Source of the DNA: Azospirillum doebereinerae
GTDB taxonomy: Bacteria > Pseudomonadota > Alphaproteobacteria > Azospirillales > Azospirillaceae
Reading direction: 5' to 3'
NCBI RefSeq assembly: GCF_003989665.1
Contig: NZ_RZIJ01000026.1
Span: 1 to 64,000, forward strand
DNA: 64,000 bases
Shown: positions 18,974-27,853 of the stretch, piece after piece
Position numbering within the stretch: the stretch's first letter is position 1
Layout of the letters: each line of letters begins with the position of its first letter
Made by a program: the position numbers and the translations under genes
Notes under the pieces: generated by a model
Told to the model about the DNA's origin: nothing
What the model saw: the letters and a program-made list of their open reading frames with translations, nothing else
The model's database searches: none

Positions 18974-19639
18974 GTGAACCGTAAAATTCTGGGACTCGCC
19001 GGGCTTCTCGCCGTCGGACTGACCACCGGCCTTGGGATCGCCGGGCTGGGCGCCGCCCCCGCCGCGGCGCAGGCCGCCGCGCCGCTGCCGCCGGCCTCGT
19101 TGCCACCGGTTGAGCAGCTGCTGGCCGAGCGCGTGATGGGCGACCCGAAGGCCCCGGTGACGATCCTCGACTATTCGTCGATGACCTGCCCGCACTGCGC
19201 GGTCTTCCACACCGAGGTGCTGCCGAAGATCAAGGAGGCCTACATCGACACCGGCAAGGTGAAGCTGGTCTTCCGCGACTTCCCCTTCGACAAGGCGGCG
19301 CTGGGCGCCAGCATGCTGGCGCATTGCGCGCCGACCGAGCGCTTCTTCCCGTTGACCGACGTTCTGTTCAAGAGCCAGGCCCAGTGGGCGCGCGCCGCCG
19401 ACCCGAACAAGGCGCTGGCCCAGTACGGCAAGCTGGCCGGCATGACCCAGGACACCATCGACGCCTGCTTCGCCAACACGGCCCTGGCCGACGGCATCCT
19501 GAACAGCCGCATGATCGGCCAGAACCAGCACAAGATCGAAGCCACGCCGACCTTCATCCTGAACGACGGCGCCGAGCGGGTCGAGGGCGCGCAGTCCTTC
19601 GAGGTCTTCGCCAAGGCGATCGACAAGCTGCTGAAGTAA
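18974..19639 (+). CDS. DsbA-family thiol:disulfide protein
   Basis: A 221-residue exported thioredoxin-fold protein. The signal peptide runs to about residue 33 (APAAAQA). The active site CPHC is at 72-75 in DYSSMTCPHCAVFH, and the cis-proline loop is EATPTFIL. CPHC plus the inserted helical domain is typical of DsbA/BdbD-like oxidoreductases that introduce disulfides in the periplasm. The start is GTG at 18974 with an AGGGATGAGGG-like ribosome site; the longer frame from 18914 would put a non-signal stretch in front of the signal peptide. Confidence 0.92.
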   Translation: MNRKILGLAGLLAVGLTTGLGIAGLGAAPAAAQAAAPLPPASLPPVEQLLAERVMGDPKAPVTILDYSSMTCPHCAVFHTEVLPKIKEAYIDTGKVKLVFRDFPFDKAALGASMLAHCAPTERFFPLTDVLFKSQAQWARAADPNKALAQYGKLAGMTQDTIDACFANTALADGILNSRMIGQNQHKIEATPTFILNDGAERVEGAQSFEVFAKAIDKLLK

Positions 19640-19662
19640 CAAGGCGCGGTCACCTTATGAAA

Positions 19663-19770
19663 GCCCTTCTCCCCTTGTGGAAGAAGGGTTGGGATGAGGG
19701 GTATTCGCCAGAGACGAACAGATTCGCGGCCCCTCACCCCCACCCCTCTCCCGCAAGGGGAGAGAGGGGC
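19663..19770. repeat. Inverted-repeat intergenic element, copy 2 (BIME/REP-like)
   Basis: Left arm 19663-19702 and right arm 19729-19770 are near-complementary and closely match the arms of the element at 3001-3126, including GGGTTGGGATGAGGGG and CTCTCCCGCAAGGGGAG. The centre is shorter and different. It lies between the DsbA-like gene and smc. Confidence 0.85.
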
Positions 19771-19823
19771 AAGTCTGCGCACGCGCAGATATCGTCTTTT
19801 CCGTCAAACTCAAGGTCGTTCCG

Positions 19824-22800
19824 GTGCAGTTCACGCGTCTCCGTCTTTCCGGCTTCAAATCCTTCGTCGATTCCACCGAACTGGTGATCGAACCCGGCAT
19901 GACCGGCATCGTCGGCCCCAATGGCTGCGGCAAGTCGAATCTGGTGGAGGCGCTGCGCTGGGTGATGGGGGAGACCTCGGCCAAGCGGATGCGCGGCGAC
20001 GACATGGACGACGTCATCTTCGGCGGCACGTCCAACCGGCCGGCGCGCAACCTGGGCGAGGTGTCGCTCGCCATCGACAACCGCACGCGCACCGCCCCCG
20101 CCGGCCTCAACGAGCACGACGAGCTGGAGGTGGTCCGGCGGATCGAGCGCGGTTCGGGCTCCGACTACCGCGTCAACGGCAAGCTGGTGCGGGCGCGCGA
20201 CGTGCAGTTGTTGTTCGCCGACAACGCGTCGGGCGCCGCCTCGCCGGCCCTGGTCAGTCAGGGCAAGGTCGCGCAGATCATCGGCGCCAAGCCGCAGGAG
20301 CGCCGCGCGCTGCTGGAGGAGGCGGCCGGCATCACCGGCCTGCACTCCCGCCGGCACGAGGCGGAGCTGCGGCTGAAGGCGGCGGACGGCAACCTGACTC
20401 GCCTCGACGACATCATCGGGGCGATGGACACCCAGCTGCAAAGCCTGAAGAAGCAGGCGCGGCAGGCGGCCCGCTACCGCAACCTGTCCGAACACATCCG
20501 CAAGGCCGAGGCGGTGCTGTGGCACCTGCGCTGGATCGCCTCCCAGGCCGAGCTGGAGCGCGCCCGCGCCGCCTTCACCAAGGCCGAGGCCGCCGTGCAG
20601 GCGCTGATGCTGTCCGCCACCCAACTGGCGGCCAAGCGCACCGAGGCGGCCTCATGCCTGCCCGAAAAGCGCCGCGACGAGGCGCAGGCCGCCGCCGCCC
20701 TGCAGCGGCTGGTGATCGCCCGCGAGCAGCTCGACGCCGAGGAGCGCCGTGTCGCCGAGCAGCAGCGCGTCCTGCAGGCCCGGCTGCGCCAGATCGCCGG
20801 CGACCTCGGCCGCGAGGAGGCGCTCGCCGCCGACGCCGGAGAGGCGCTGTCCCGGCTGGAAGCCGAGCGCGATCGCCTGACCGCCGCCCAGGCCGACGAG
20901 GAGACGCTGGAGGAGGCCGCCCGCGACGCCCTGGCCGACGCGCGCGAGGCGGTGGAGACGCTCGACCGCGAGCTGACCCGCCTGACCGAGGCCGTCGCCA
21001 CCGACGAGGCCCGCCGCGCCGCCACCCAGCGCCGGGCGTCCGAACTGGAAGCCCGCGCCGCCGGACTGTCCAAGCGCCTGGACGAGCAGAAGACCCAGCG
21101 CGCCGCGCTGGAGGCCGAAATCGCCGCCCGCCCCGACGTGGCGGAGGCCGAACTGGCGGTCGAACTGGCCGAACAACGGCTGGAGGACGCCCGCGAGGCC
21201 GCCGAGGCCGCCGAACGCGCCAAATCCGACGCCGAGCCGGCCCAGTCCCGCGCCCGCGAGGCGCTGTCCGCCGCCGAGTCCGCCCGCGCCAAGCTGCGCG
21301 CGGAAGAACGTGCGCTGGCCGAGCTGCTCACCGCCGGATCGAGCGGCGAATTCCCGCCTCTGGTGGACGCGGTGACGGTGGCCCCCGGCTACGAGGGCGC
21401 GCTCGCCGCCGCCCTGGGCGACGCCCTGACCGCGCCGCTGGACGAGGCCGCGCCGGTCCACTGGCGCCGGCTTCCGTTCTTCGACGCGGTGGCGCCGCTG
21501 CCCGGCGGGGTGGATCCGATGGCCGGCCACGTCGCCGGCCCCGCCGCCGTGCACCGGGCCTTGGCGCATGTCGGGGTGGTCGCCGACGCCGGCATGGGCG
21601 CGGCGCTGGCGCCGTCGCTGGCGCCGGGGCAGATCCTGGTCAGCCGCGACGGCGGGGCGTGGCGTTGGGACGGCTTCACCGTGCAGGCCGGCGCGCCCAC
21701 AGCCGCCGCCGTCCGCCTGAAGCAGCGCAACCGTCTGGCGGAGCTGCGCGGCGAGCTGGACCTCGCCGACGAGCGGGTCGAGACGGCGCGCGAGGCCTTG
21801 GACGAGGCCAAGCGCGTGGTCGAGGCCGCCGCGCAGGCCGACCGCCGCGCCCGCGACGCGGTGCGGGAGTGCTTCGCCGCCGTCAACGCCGCCCGCGACC
21901 GCCACGCCAAGCTCGCCCGCGAGGCCGACGCCGCCGTGTCGCGCCTGTCCGCGCTGACCGACGGAATCGAGCGCCTGGACGCCGATTGGCGCGAGGCCGC
22001 CGGGCAACGCGACGAGGCGCAGGAACTGCTCGACGCGCTGCCCGACAGCCGCGAGGGGCGGGAACGGGTCAACGAACGGCGCGCCGCCCTGGCCGAGCGC
22101 CGCACCGCTCTGGCCGAAAGGCAGAACGCTCTGGAGCGGTTGAACCGTGAGGCGCAGGGGCGCCGGCAAAGGCTGGCCGCCATCGAAGCCGAAACCTCCT
22201 CCTGGGGCACGCGCTCCACCGGGGCCGGCGGGCGGGTGTCGGAACTGCGCGAGCGCGCCGAGGCGGCCGAGACCGAGACCGCCCAACTGGCCGACCGGCC
22301 GGCGCGGATCGCGGAGGAACGACGGGATCTGCTCGACCGGATCGCCGAAGCGGAGCGCGGCCGCAAGCGGTCCGCCGAGGCTCTGGCCGAAGCCGAGGGA
22401 CGGCTGGCCGAGACCGAGGAAGCCCTGCGAACCGCCGAAGCCGGGCTGGCCGATTCCCGCGAGGCCCGCGCCCGCGCCGAGGCGGCGGTGTCGGCGGCGA
22501 TGCAGCAGGCCCAGACCCTGACCGAGCGCATCGCCGAACGTCTGGATTGCACGCCGGACGGCACCCGCGCCGCCGCCGAGCTGACCCTCGGCGAGGAACT
22601 GCCCGAGGCCGCCGGCGTCGAGGCGCGGCTCGACAAGCTGACGCGCGAGCGCGAGGCCATGGGGCCGGTGAACCTGCGCGCCGAGATCGAGGCGACGGAG
22701 CTGGAAGCTCAGATCGCCGGGCTGCACACCGAGCGCGCCGATCTGACCGCCGCCATCGCCCGGCTGCGTCAGGGCATCGCCGGCCTGAACCGGGAGGCGC

Positions 22801-23285
22801 GCGAGCGGCTGGTCGCCAGCTTCGACACGGTGAACCGCAATTTCCAAGATCTGTTCACCCGCCTGTTCGGCGGCGGCAAGGCCTATCTGGAGCTGGTCAA
22901 CGCCGAGGATCCCTTGAGCGCCGGGCTGGAGATCTACGCCAGCCCGCCTGGCAAGAAGCTGCAAGTCCTGTCGCTGCTCTCGGGCGGTGAGCAGGCGTTG
23001 ACGGCGCTGTCGCTGCTGTTCGCGGTCTTCCGCTCCAACCCGGCACCGATCTGCGTGCTGGACGAGGTGGACGCCCCGCTGGACGAGGCGAATGTCGGGC
23101 GCTTCTGCGATCTGGTCGAGGACATCGCGCGGCAGGGCGACACCCGCTTCCTCATCATCACCCACCACCGCCTGACCATGGCGCGGGTCGATCGCCTGTT
23201 CGGTGTGACGATGGTGGAGCGTGGGGTGTCGCAGTTGGTCAGCGTCGATCTTACAGGTGCCGAAGAGCTGCGCGGGGTGGCGTAA
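19824..23285 (+). CDS. smc: Chromosome segregation ATPase SMC
   Basis: A 1153-residue SMC protein, the core of the bacterial condensin with ScpA/ScpB. Walker A (GPNGCGKSN, residues 31-39) is at the N-terminus. Long Ala/Glu/Arg-rich coiled coils flank a hinge at about residues 500-640 (FPPLVDAVTVAPGYEGALAA). The C-terminal head has the signature LLSGGEQALTALSLLFAVF and Walker B PICVLDEVDAPLD. The start is GTG at 19824, immediately before FTRLRLSGFKSFVD, the canonical SMC N-terminus. Located 3' of the DsbA-like gene, an arrangement common in alphaproteobacteria. Confidence 0.96.
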   Translation: MQFTRLRLSGFKSFVDSTELVIEPGMTGIVGPNGCGKSNLVEALRWVMGETSAKRMRGDDMDDVIFGGTSNRPARNLGEVSLAIDNRTRTAPAGLNEHDELEVVRRIERGSGSDYRVNGKLVRARDVQLLFADNASGAASPALVSQGKVAQIIGAKPQERRALLEEAAGITGLHSRRHEAELRLKAADGNLTRLDDIIGAMDTQLQSLKKQARQAARYRNLSEHIRKAEAVLWHLRWIASQAELERARAAFTKAEAAVQALMLSATQLAAKRTEAASCLPEKRRDEAQAAAALQRLVIAREQLDAEERRVAEQQRVLQARLRQIAGDLGREEALAADAGEALSRLEAERDRLTAAQADEETLEEAARDALADAREAVETLDRELTRLTEAVATDEARRAATQRRASELEARAAGLSKRLDEQKTQRAALEAEIAARPDVAEAELAVELAEQRLEDAREAAEAAERAKSDAEPAQSRAREALSAAESARAKLRAEERALAELLTAGSSGEFPPLVDAVTVAPGYEGALAAALGDALTAPLDEAAPVHWRRLPFFDAVAPLPGGVDPMAGHVAGPAAVHRALAHVGVVADAGMGAALAPSLAPGQILVSRDGGAWRWDGFTVQAGAPTAAAVRLKQRNRLAELRGELDLADERVETAREALDEAKRVVEAAAQADRRARDAVRECFAAVNAARDRHAKLAREADAAVSRLSALTDGIERLDADWREAAGQRDEAQELLDALPDSREGRERVNERRAALAERRTALAERQNALERLNREAQGRRQRLAAIEAETSSWGTRSTGAGGRVSELRERAEAAETETAQLADRPARIAEERRDLLDRIAEAERGRKRSAEALAEAEGRLAETEEALRTAEAGLADSREARARAEAAVSAAMQQAQTLTERIAERLDCTPDGTRAAAELTLGEELPEAAGVEARLDKLTREREAMGPVNLRAEIEATELEAQIAGLHTERADLTAAIARLRQGIAGLNREARERLVASFDTVNRNFQDLFTRLFGGGKAYLELVNAEDPLSAGLEIYASPPGKKLQVLSLLSGGEQALTALSLLFAVFRSNPAPICVLDEVDAPLDEANVGRFCDLVEDIARQGDTRFLIITHHRLTMARVDRLFGVTMVERGVSQLVSVDLTGAEELRGVA

Positions 23286-23302
23286 AGGCTTATTTAAGCG
23301 AT

Positions 23303-23392
23303 TTTAAACGCATTTAAACACTCCTTGATCGTAACAAACTTCGCATAGCAGATGGCTGCGAGCTTGGCGAGGAGCGTTTAATGGCGTTTAAA
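23303..23392. repeat. AT-rich long inverted repeat downstream of smc
   Basis: TTTAAACGCATTTAAACACT (through 23324) pairs, with a few mismatches, with the reverse complement of 23371-23392 (GGAGCGTTTAATGGCGTTTA). The 46-base spacer contains a second small palindrome. The block is strikingly AT-rich for this genome and lies between the convergent smc and the 345-residue gene. It could be a terminator-like structure or a protein-binding site. Confidence 0.7.
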
Positions 23393-23444
23393 TACGTTTT
23401 GTCAACGAGAGGCATAGGAAAGCCCGGTCCCTGACGGCTTCGCC

Positions 23445-24482
23445 TTAACCGCCACGCTTCCATACCGTCGTCTCGATGTAGCGGCTGGCGAGGAAGCGGT
23501 AGGTCTGCTTCTGCAATTGTTCGATCTGGGCCGACCGTTCCAGCCCGACCACGTCCCACCCGTGCAGCAGGTCTTCCCACTCCAGCAGCTTGGTGCGCAG
23601 GTCGTCACGGATCTTGCGAATGAACTGGACCGTCGCGTGGAAGTCCTTCAACGCCCCGACGATGTCGCCGGTCTGGGCGTCGGCCTGATCGAAGATCAGG
23701 TCGTATTCACGCAGCGGCTTGCGGATCAGCCCCTGCATCCGGTTAACCTCGCTGCAGAAGGTGCGATCCGTCCGATAGATCGTGACCAGCTTACCCAGCT
23801 TCGTCTCGATCTTGCGGATGTGCTTGAAGCGGTCGCGAAGCGCCTCGATGTAGGACAGCTCCTGCGCCAGATCGTCGATGCGGTCGGTCAGAAGCTGCTC
23901 GGCGTTCTCGGTGATCTTCAGCCGTTCCGCGATGCGCTGGAAGCCGGCCTTCATCCGCGCCTGGGTCTGCGGATCCTCGATCAGTTGCTCCAACTGGTCG
24001 GCGTCCGAGACGATGATTTCGTTGCCCTTGGCCGCCGAGGCCACCTGCATCGTCAGCCGCCCCTTGGCGAGCTTGAGATGCCGGGTCTCCACCGACCAGG
24101 AGGCGCGGCCGTCCAGCAGTTCGCCCGGAATCTGCTCGCCGGGGCGGATCTGCTTGACGTAAGCCAAGCCCTGCTCGACCACTTCGAGGAGCCGTTCGTC
24201 GTGGCTGCCCTCTTCGATGTGGAAGGATTCCAGCAGGGTCGGGAAGGCCAACGCCGCCTTCAAATCGCCCAGCAGGATGTTCAGCACCGGGTCCTTGCTG
24301 GTCGGGTCGACGCAGAAGAAGGCGCTCGGCAGGCTGAAGACCTTGTGCTGGAAGTCGAAATGCGTGTCGCGCATTGGTTGGACTTGCTTGTCCTCCTCGG
24401 CGGCCTTGGCGGCCGCGTCGGCGCCGATCTCCCCGGCGGAGTTGGTCGGAGCGGGAGCGTTCTGGTCGTCGCTGCTTGACAC
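23445..24482 (-). CDS. Conserved hypothetical protein, 345 residues
   Basis: A soluble protein with an Ala/Pro/Asp-rich, probably disordered first 35 residues, then a compact domain (VFSLPSAFFCVDPTSKDPVL onward). The C-terminal half is helical and charged, with coiled-coil character (RIAERLKITENAEQLLTDRI, FKHIRKIETKLGKL). No signal peptide or membrane segment. I do not recognise a family. It is convergent with smc and sits next to the polyamine locus, but the gap and opposite direction give no functional hint. Codon use matches the genome, so it looks like a genuine resident gene. Confidence 0.8.
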   Translation of the reverse strand: MSSSDDQNAPAPTNSAGEIGADAAAKAAEEDKQVQPMRDTHFDFQHKVFSLPSAFFCVDPTSKDPVLNILLGDLKAALAFPTLLESFHIEEGSHDERLLEVVEQGLAYVKQIRPGEQIPGELLDGRASWSVETRHLKLAKGRLTMQVASAAKGNEIIVSDADQLEQLIEDPQTQARMKAGFQRIAERLKITENAEQLLTDRIDDLAQELSYIEALRDRFKHIRKIETKLGKLVTIYRTDRTFCSEVNRMQGLIRKPLREYDLIFDQADAQTGDIVGALKDFHATVQFIRKIRDDLRTKLLEWEDLLHGWDVVGLERSAQIEQLQKQTYRFLASRYIETTVWKRGG

Positions 24483-24527
24483 GTCGGTTTTGGCCCCTGA
24501 GGCGGCTGGATTGCCGCATCGGACACC

Positions 24528-25808
24528 CTACAGCAGATCGCGCAGGCGGAACCAGAGCATTGCGAGGACCAGCGCCGGGGTGCGGAAGCGCCGTCCGCCG
24601 GGGAAGGGCAGGTGCGGAACGCGGGCAAACACGTCGAAACGCTCGGCGGTGCCGCGGATCGCCTCGGCCATCACCCGCCCGGCCATGCCGGCCAGCGCCA
24701 CGCCGTGGCCGGAATAGCCATGGGCGAACAGGGTGGTCGGCGACAGCCGGCCCAGATGCGGCATGCGGTTCATCGTGATGGCCACGCGCCCGCCCCAGAA
24801 ATAGGCCACCTGCGCGTCGCGGAGCTGCGGGAAGACCCCCAGCATCTTGCCGCGCATCGCCAGCTTCAACCCCGGCGCGTCGACGCCGGAATAGCTGACA
24901 CCGCCGCCAAACAGCAGCCGGTGGTCGGCCGAGCGGCGGAAGTAGTTCAGCGCGAAATTCATGTCGGTGATGGCGATGTTGTTGGGGATCAGGCTGGCCG
25001 CCCGCTCCGCCCCCAAGGGCTCGGTGGCGATCAGGTAGGTCGCCACCGGCATGATGGTGCGCGACAAGGCCGGCGACAGCCCACCGAGATAGGCGTTGCC
25101 GGCCAGCACCATGTGCTTGGCGCGCACGAGGCCGCGCGCGGTCCGCGCCCAGGGTTCCGCCCCGCTGTCGATGGCGGTGACCGGGCTGGTCTCGAAGATG
25201 CGCACCCCGGCGGACGTCGCGGCGCGGGCCAGACCCAGCGCGTAGTTCAGCGGGTGGAGATGCCCGCTGCCCTCGTCCAGCAGCCCGCCGACGTAGAGGT
25301 CGCTGTTGACCTGCGCCCGCATCGCCTCGCGGTCCAGCCGCCGCGTCCTGGCGTAGCCGCAGCCGTCGCGCATGTCGCGTTCCAGCGCGGCGACGTCCTC
25401 CATCTGGCGGGGCTTCACGGCGGCGTAGGCGAAACCCCAGGTCAGGTCGCAGGCGATGGCGTGGCGCGCGACCCGTTCGGCCAGCTGGTCCTTGGCCTCC
25501 TCCCCGAACTCCCACAGGCGTTGCGCATCCTCGGGTCCGACCCAGCGCGCGATGGTCGACATTGGCTTGTTGTAGCCGGTGATGATCTGGCCGCCGTTGC
25601 GCCCCGACGCGCCCCAGCCGCAGGTCTGCGCCTCCAGCAGGACCACGTCGAAGCCACGCTCGGCCAGTTCCAGCGCCGTGGTCAGGCCGGTGTAGCCGCC
25701 GCCGACGACGCAGACGTCGCAGCGCAACTCCCCTTCCAGCGGCGGGTGGACGGGGTGGGCGGTGGCGCTCGCGGCGTACCAGCTGTTCAGGTAGGAGGCT
25801 TTCGGCAT
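24528..25808 (-). CDS. puuB: FAD-dependent oxidoreductase, gamma-glutamylputrescine oxidase-like
   Basis: A 426-residue amine oxidase of the DAO superfamily. CVVGGGYTGLTTALELAERG (about 31-50) binds FAD. WGASGRNGGQIITGY is the motif shared by PuuB/OrdL enzymes, and LFAHGYSGHGVALAGM closes the C-terminal FAD site. PuuB oxidises gamma-glutamylputrescine to the aldehyde with release of ammonia and H2O2. It is divergent from the PuuA-like glutamine synthetase, and the potFGHI transporter and agmatine deiminase are nearby, which supports a polyamine role. The start is the ATG at 25806-25808. Confidence 0.82.
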   Translation of the reverse strand: MPKASYLNSWYAASATAHPVHPPLEGELRCDVCVVGGGYTGLTTALELAERGFDVVLLEAQTCGWGASGRNGGQIITGYNKPMSTIARWVGPEDAQRLWEFGEEAKDQLAERVARHAIACDLTWGFAYAAVKPRQMEDVAALERDMRDGCGYARTRRLDREAMRAQVNSDLYVGGLLDEGSGHLHPLNYALGLARAATSAGVRIFETSPVTAIDSGAEPWARTARGLVRAKHMVLAGNAYLGGLSPALSRTIMPVATYLIATEPLGAERAASLIPNNIAITDMNFALNYFRRSADHRLLFGGGVSYSGVDAPGLKLAMRGKMLGVFPQLRDAQVAYFWGGRVAITMNRMPHLGRLSPTTLFAHGYSGHGVALAGMAGRVMAEAIRGTAERFDVFARVPHLPFPGGRRFRTPALVLAMLWFRLRDLL

Positions 25809-25985
25809 GGCGGCAGTTAGGCGCGCCGCCCCGCTCCGGTCAACGGAAAGCGAGGGTCCGGCGTCGGGATCCACAAAACCGTCATCCGAACCCTCTGGCG
25901 CGCCCGCGCGGAACGGCGTCATAGTGTCGCTGTCGATCACAGCACGGAGGGGGCTGCCCATCGCCCGGTGCGGTCCACCAATCTC

Positions 25986-27329
25986 ATGGGTTTTATGGAA
26001 GACTTCATCAAGAAGAACCGCATTACCGAAGTCGAATGTCTGGTGCCCGACATGTCGGGCATCGCGCGGGGCAAGATCGTTCCCGCCGATAAATTTCTCC
26101 GTATTTTGCGTGATCGTGGCCTGCGCCTGCCCGAGGCGATCTTCGTCCAGACCGTGACCGGCGAGTTCCCCGACGACGACGACGTCACCTCGGACGAGAA
26201 TTCCGACGTCTACGTCATTCCCGACGAGCGCACGATCCGCTTCGTCCCCTGGTACGAGGAGCCGACCGCCCAGGTCATCACCGACTGCGTCTACGCCGAC
26301 GGCAGCCCGGTGGACATCTCGCCCCGCCATGTGCTCAAGCGCGTGCTGGCGCTCTACGAGGAGCGCGGCTGGAAGCCGCTGGTGGCGCCGGAGCTGGAGT
26401 TCTTCCTGGTCCAGGTCAACAAGGATCCCGACTACCCGCTGCTCCCGCCGATCGGGCGCAACGGCCGGATGGAGAGCGGCCGGCAGGCCTTCGGCATCGA
26501 CGCGGTCAACGAGTTCGACCCGATCTTCGAGGCGGTCTACGATTTCTGCGAGGCGCAGGACATCGACATCGACACCCTGACCCACGAGGCCGGGGCCGCC
26601 CAGATCGAGATCAACTTCAACCACGGCGACCCGCTGGAGCTGGCCGATCAGGCCTTCCTGTTCAAGCGGACGGCGCGCGAGGCGGCGATCCGCCACAACA
26701 TCTACGCCACCTTCATGGCCAAGCCGATGCAGGGCGAGCCGGGCAGCGCCATGCACATCCACCAGTCGGTGGTGGACAGCAGGACCGGCCAGAACCTGTT
26801 CTCCAACCCCGACGGCAGCGACAGCGCCCTGTTCATGGCGCACATCGCGGGCTTGCAGAAATACCTGCCCTACGCGATGCCGCTGCTGGCGCCCAACGTG
26901 AACTCCTACCGCCGGCTGGTCCCGAACTCCGACGCGCCGATCAACGTGCATTGGGGGCGCGACAACCGCACCACGGGCCTGCGCGTGCCGGTCTCGCCGG
27001 GCGACGCCCGCCGGGTGGAGAACCGCGTCGCCGGGGCCGACGCCAACCCCTACCTCGCCATGGCGGCGTCGCTGGCCTGCGGCTACATCGGCATGACCCA
27101 GAACATGGAGCCGAACGACCCGATCAAGGGCTCGGCCTACCGGCTGGCCTTCACCCTGCCGCGCCACCAGAACGAGGCGCTTAGCAAGTTCAACGCCTGC
27201 AAGCCGCTGAAGGAGATCCTGGGCGAACGCTTCATCGACGCGGTCACCTGTGTGAAGGAAGCGGAGTACGAGGCGTACAACCGTGTCATCAGCTCGTGGG
27301 AGCGCGAGAATCTGCTGCTGAACGTGTAA
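25986..27329 (+). CDS. puuA: Glutamine synthetase family protein (gamma-glutamylputrescine synthetase-like)
   Basis: About 447 residues, in the type I/PuuA branch of the glutamine synthetase family. The N-terminal beta-grasp (VECLVPDMSGIARGKIVPAD) is followed by catalytic motifs APELEFFLVQ, EAGAAQIEINFNHGD, PGSAMHIHQSV and NRVAGADANPYLAM. The short Tyr adenylylation loop of GlnA is not seen. Likely ATP-dependent ligation of glutamate to putrescine or a related amine. The start is uncertain: GTG 25968, ATG 25986 or ATG 25995 are in frame; a GGAGGGGG lies rather far upstream. Divergent from the oxidase, consistent with a Puu-type pathway. Confidence 0.85.
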   Translation: MGFMEDFIKKNRITEVECLVPDMSGIARGKIVPADKFLRILRDRGLRLPEAIFVQTVTGEFPDDDDVTSDENSDVYVIPDERTIRFVPWYEEPTAQVITDCVYADGSPVDISPRHVLKRVLALYEERGWKPLVAPELEFFLVQVNKDPDYPLLPPIGRNGRMESGRQAFGIDAVNEFDPIFEAVYDFCEAQDIDIDTLTHEAGAAQIEINFNHGDPLELADQAFLFKRTAREAAIRHNIYATFMAKPMQGEPGSAMHIHQSVVDSRTGQNLFSNPDGSDSALFMAHIAGLQKYLPYAMPLLAPNVNSYRRLVPNSDAPINVHWGRDNRTTGLRVPVSPGDARRVENRVAGADANPYLAMAASLACGYIGMTQNMEPNDPIKGSAYRLAFTLPRHQNEALSKFNACKPLKEILGERFIDAVTCVKEAEYEAYNRVISSWERENLLLNV

Positions 27330-27454
27330 CTTGGCCGAATGGGGAGGAGCCTAGGGACCGTCTGGCCGGTGATGCCGAGACGGACACGGACCGTATCTGG
27401 GCCGGCTTCTCCCTTTTCAACGCCAGAACATTTCGGCCGTAGACTCGCCGAACA

Positions 27455-27853
27455 TCATTTGTACACAATGGTGAAGTCTCCGACGCTCTGGTCTTTCTTG
27501 AAGGACTTGACCTCATTGGGGATACCAATCTCAACGGCGGAGGGCGTCGCCCAAGTGATGCCCAGCGTATGTTTGCCGCTCAAGATGAGAAAGGGCGGGT
27601 TTTTTTGGAGTGAGAATGCTTTGCCGACCGGCACAAGACTTGCTTGGGTATTGAACGGCGTCGTCGCTCCACATTCCCTTTCGAAGACGATGACGGATGT
27701 TCGTCCATCGGGAGCGGTTGAGGAGCTGAGAACGGTAGCATCGCAAGGGTCAAGAATGCTCTCGTCTGTGAGTGCCATGTAGCCAAGCACGGCTAATATG
27801 AAGATGATGAAGAAGAGTATATGCCGAATTTTGGAAATATTCAAATCTCTCAT
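27455..27853 (-). CDS. Putative immunity protein of the toxin-like gene
   Basis: A 132-residue protein with one N-terminal membrane anchor (about residues 10-28, HILFFIIFILAVLGYMALT) and a mainly beta-type remainder (VIVFERECG, FLILSGKHTLGITW, VGDFTIVYK). Base composition is clearly poorer in GC than the flanking genes. Its ATG overlaps the stop of the toxin-like gene (ATGA at 27853-27850), the usual arrangement of a polymorphic toxin and its immunity partner. The family is not recognised; the immunity role is inferred from position, size and composition. The 125 bases between its end and the glutamine synthetase hold no gene. Confidence 0.6.
   Translation of the reverse strand: MRDLNISKIRHILFFIIFILAVLGYMALTDESILDPCDATVLSSSTAPDGRTSVIVFERECGATTPFNTQASLVPVGKAFSLQKNPPFLILSGKHTLGITWATPSAVEIGIPNEVKSFKKDQSVGDFTIVYK

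Noticed and set aside
20652..23168. An 838-residue minus-strand frame inside smc
   Set aside because: Antisense shadow of a GC-rich coiled-coil gene; composition is unnatural and smc is unmistakable.
23303..23392. Possible CRISPR or tandem repeat in the AT-rich block after smc
   Set aside because: Only one inverted pair is present, with no regularly spaced direct repeats or spacers.
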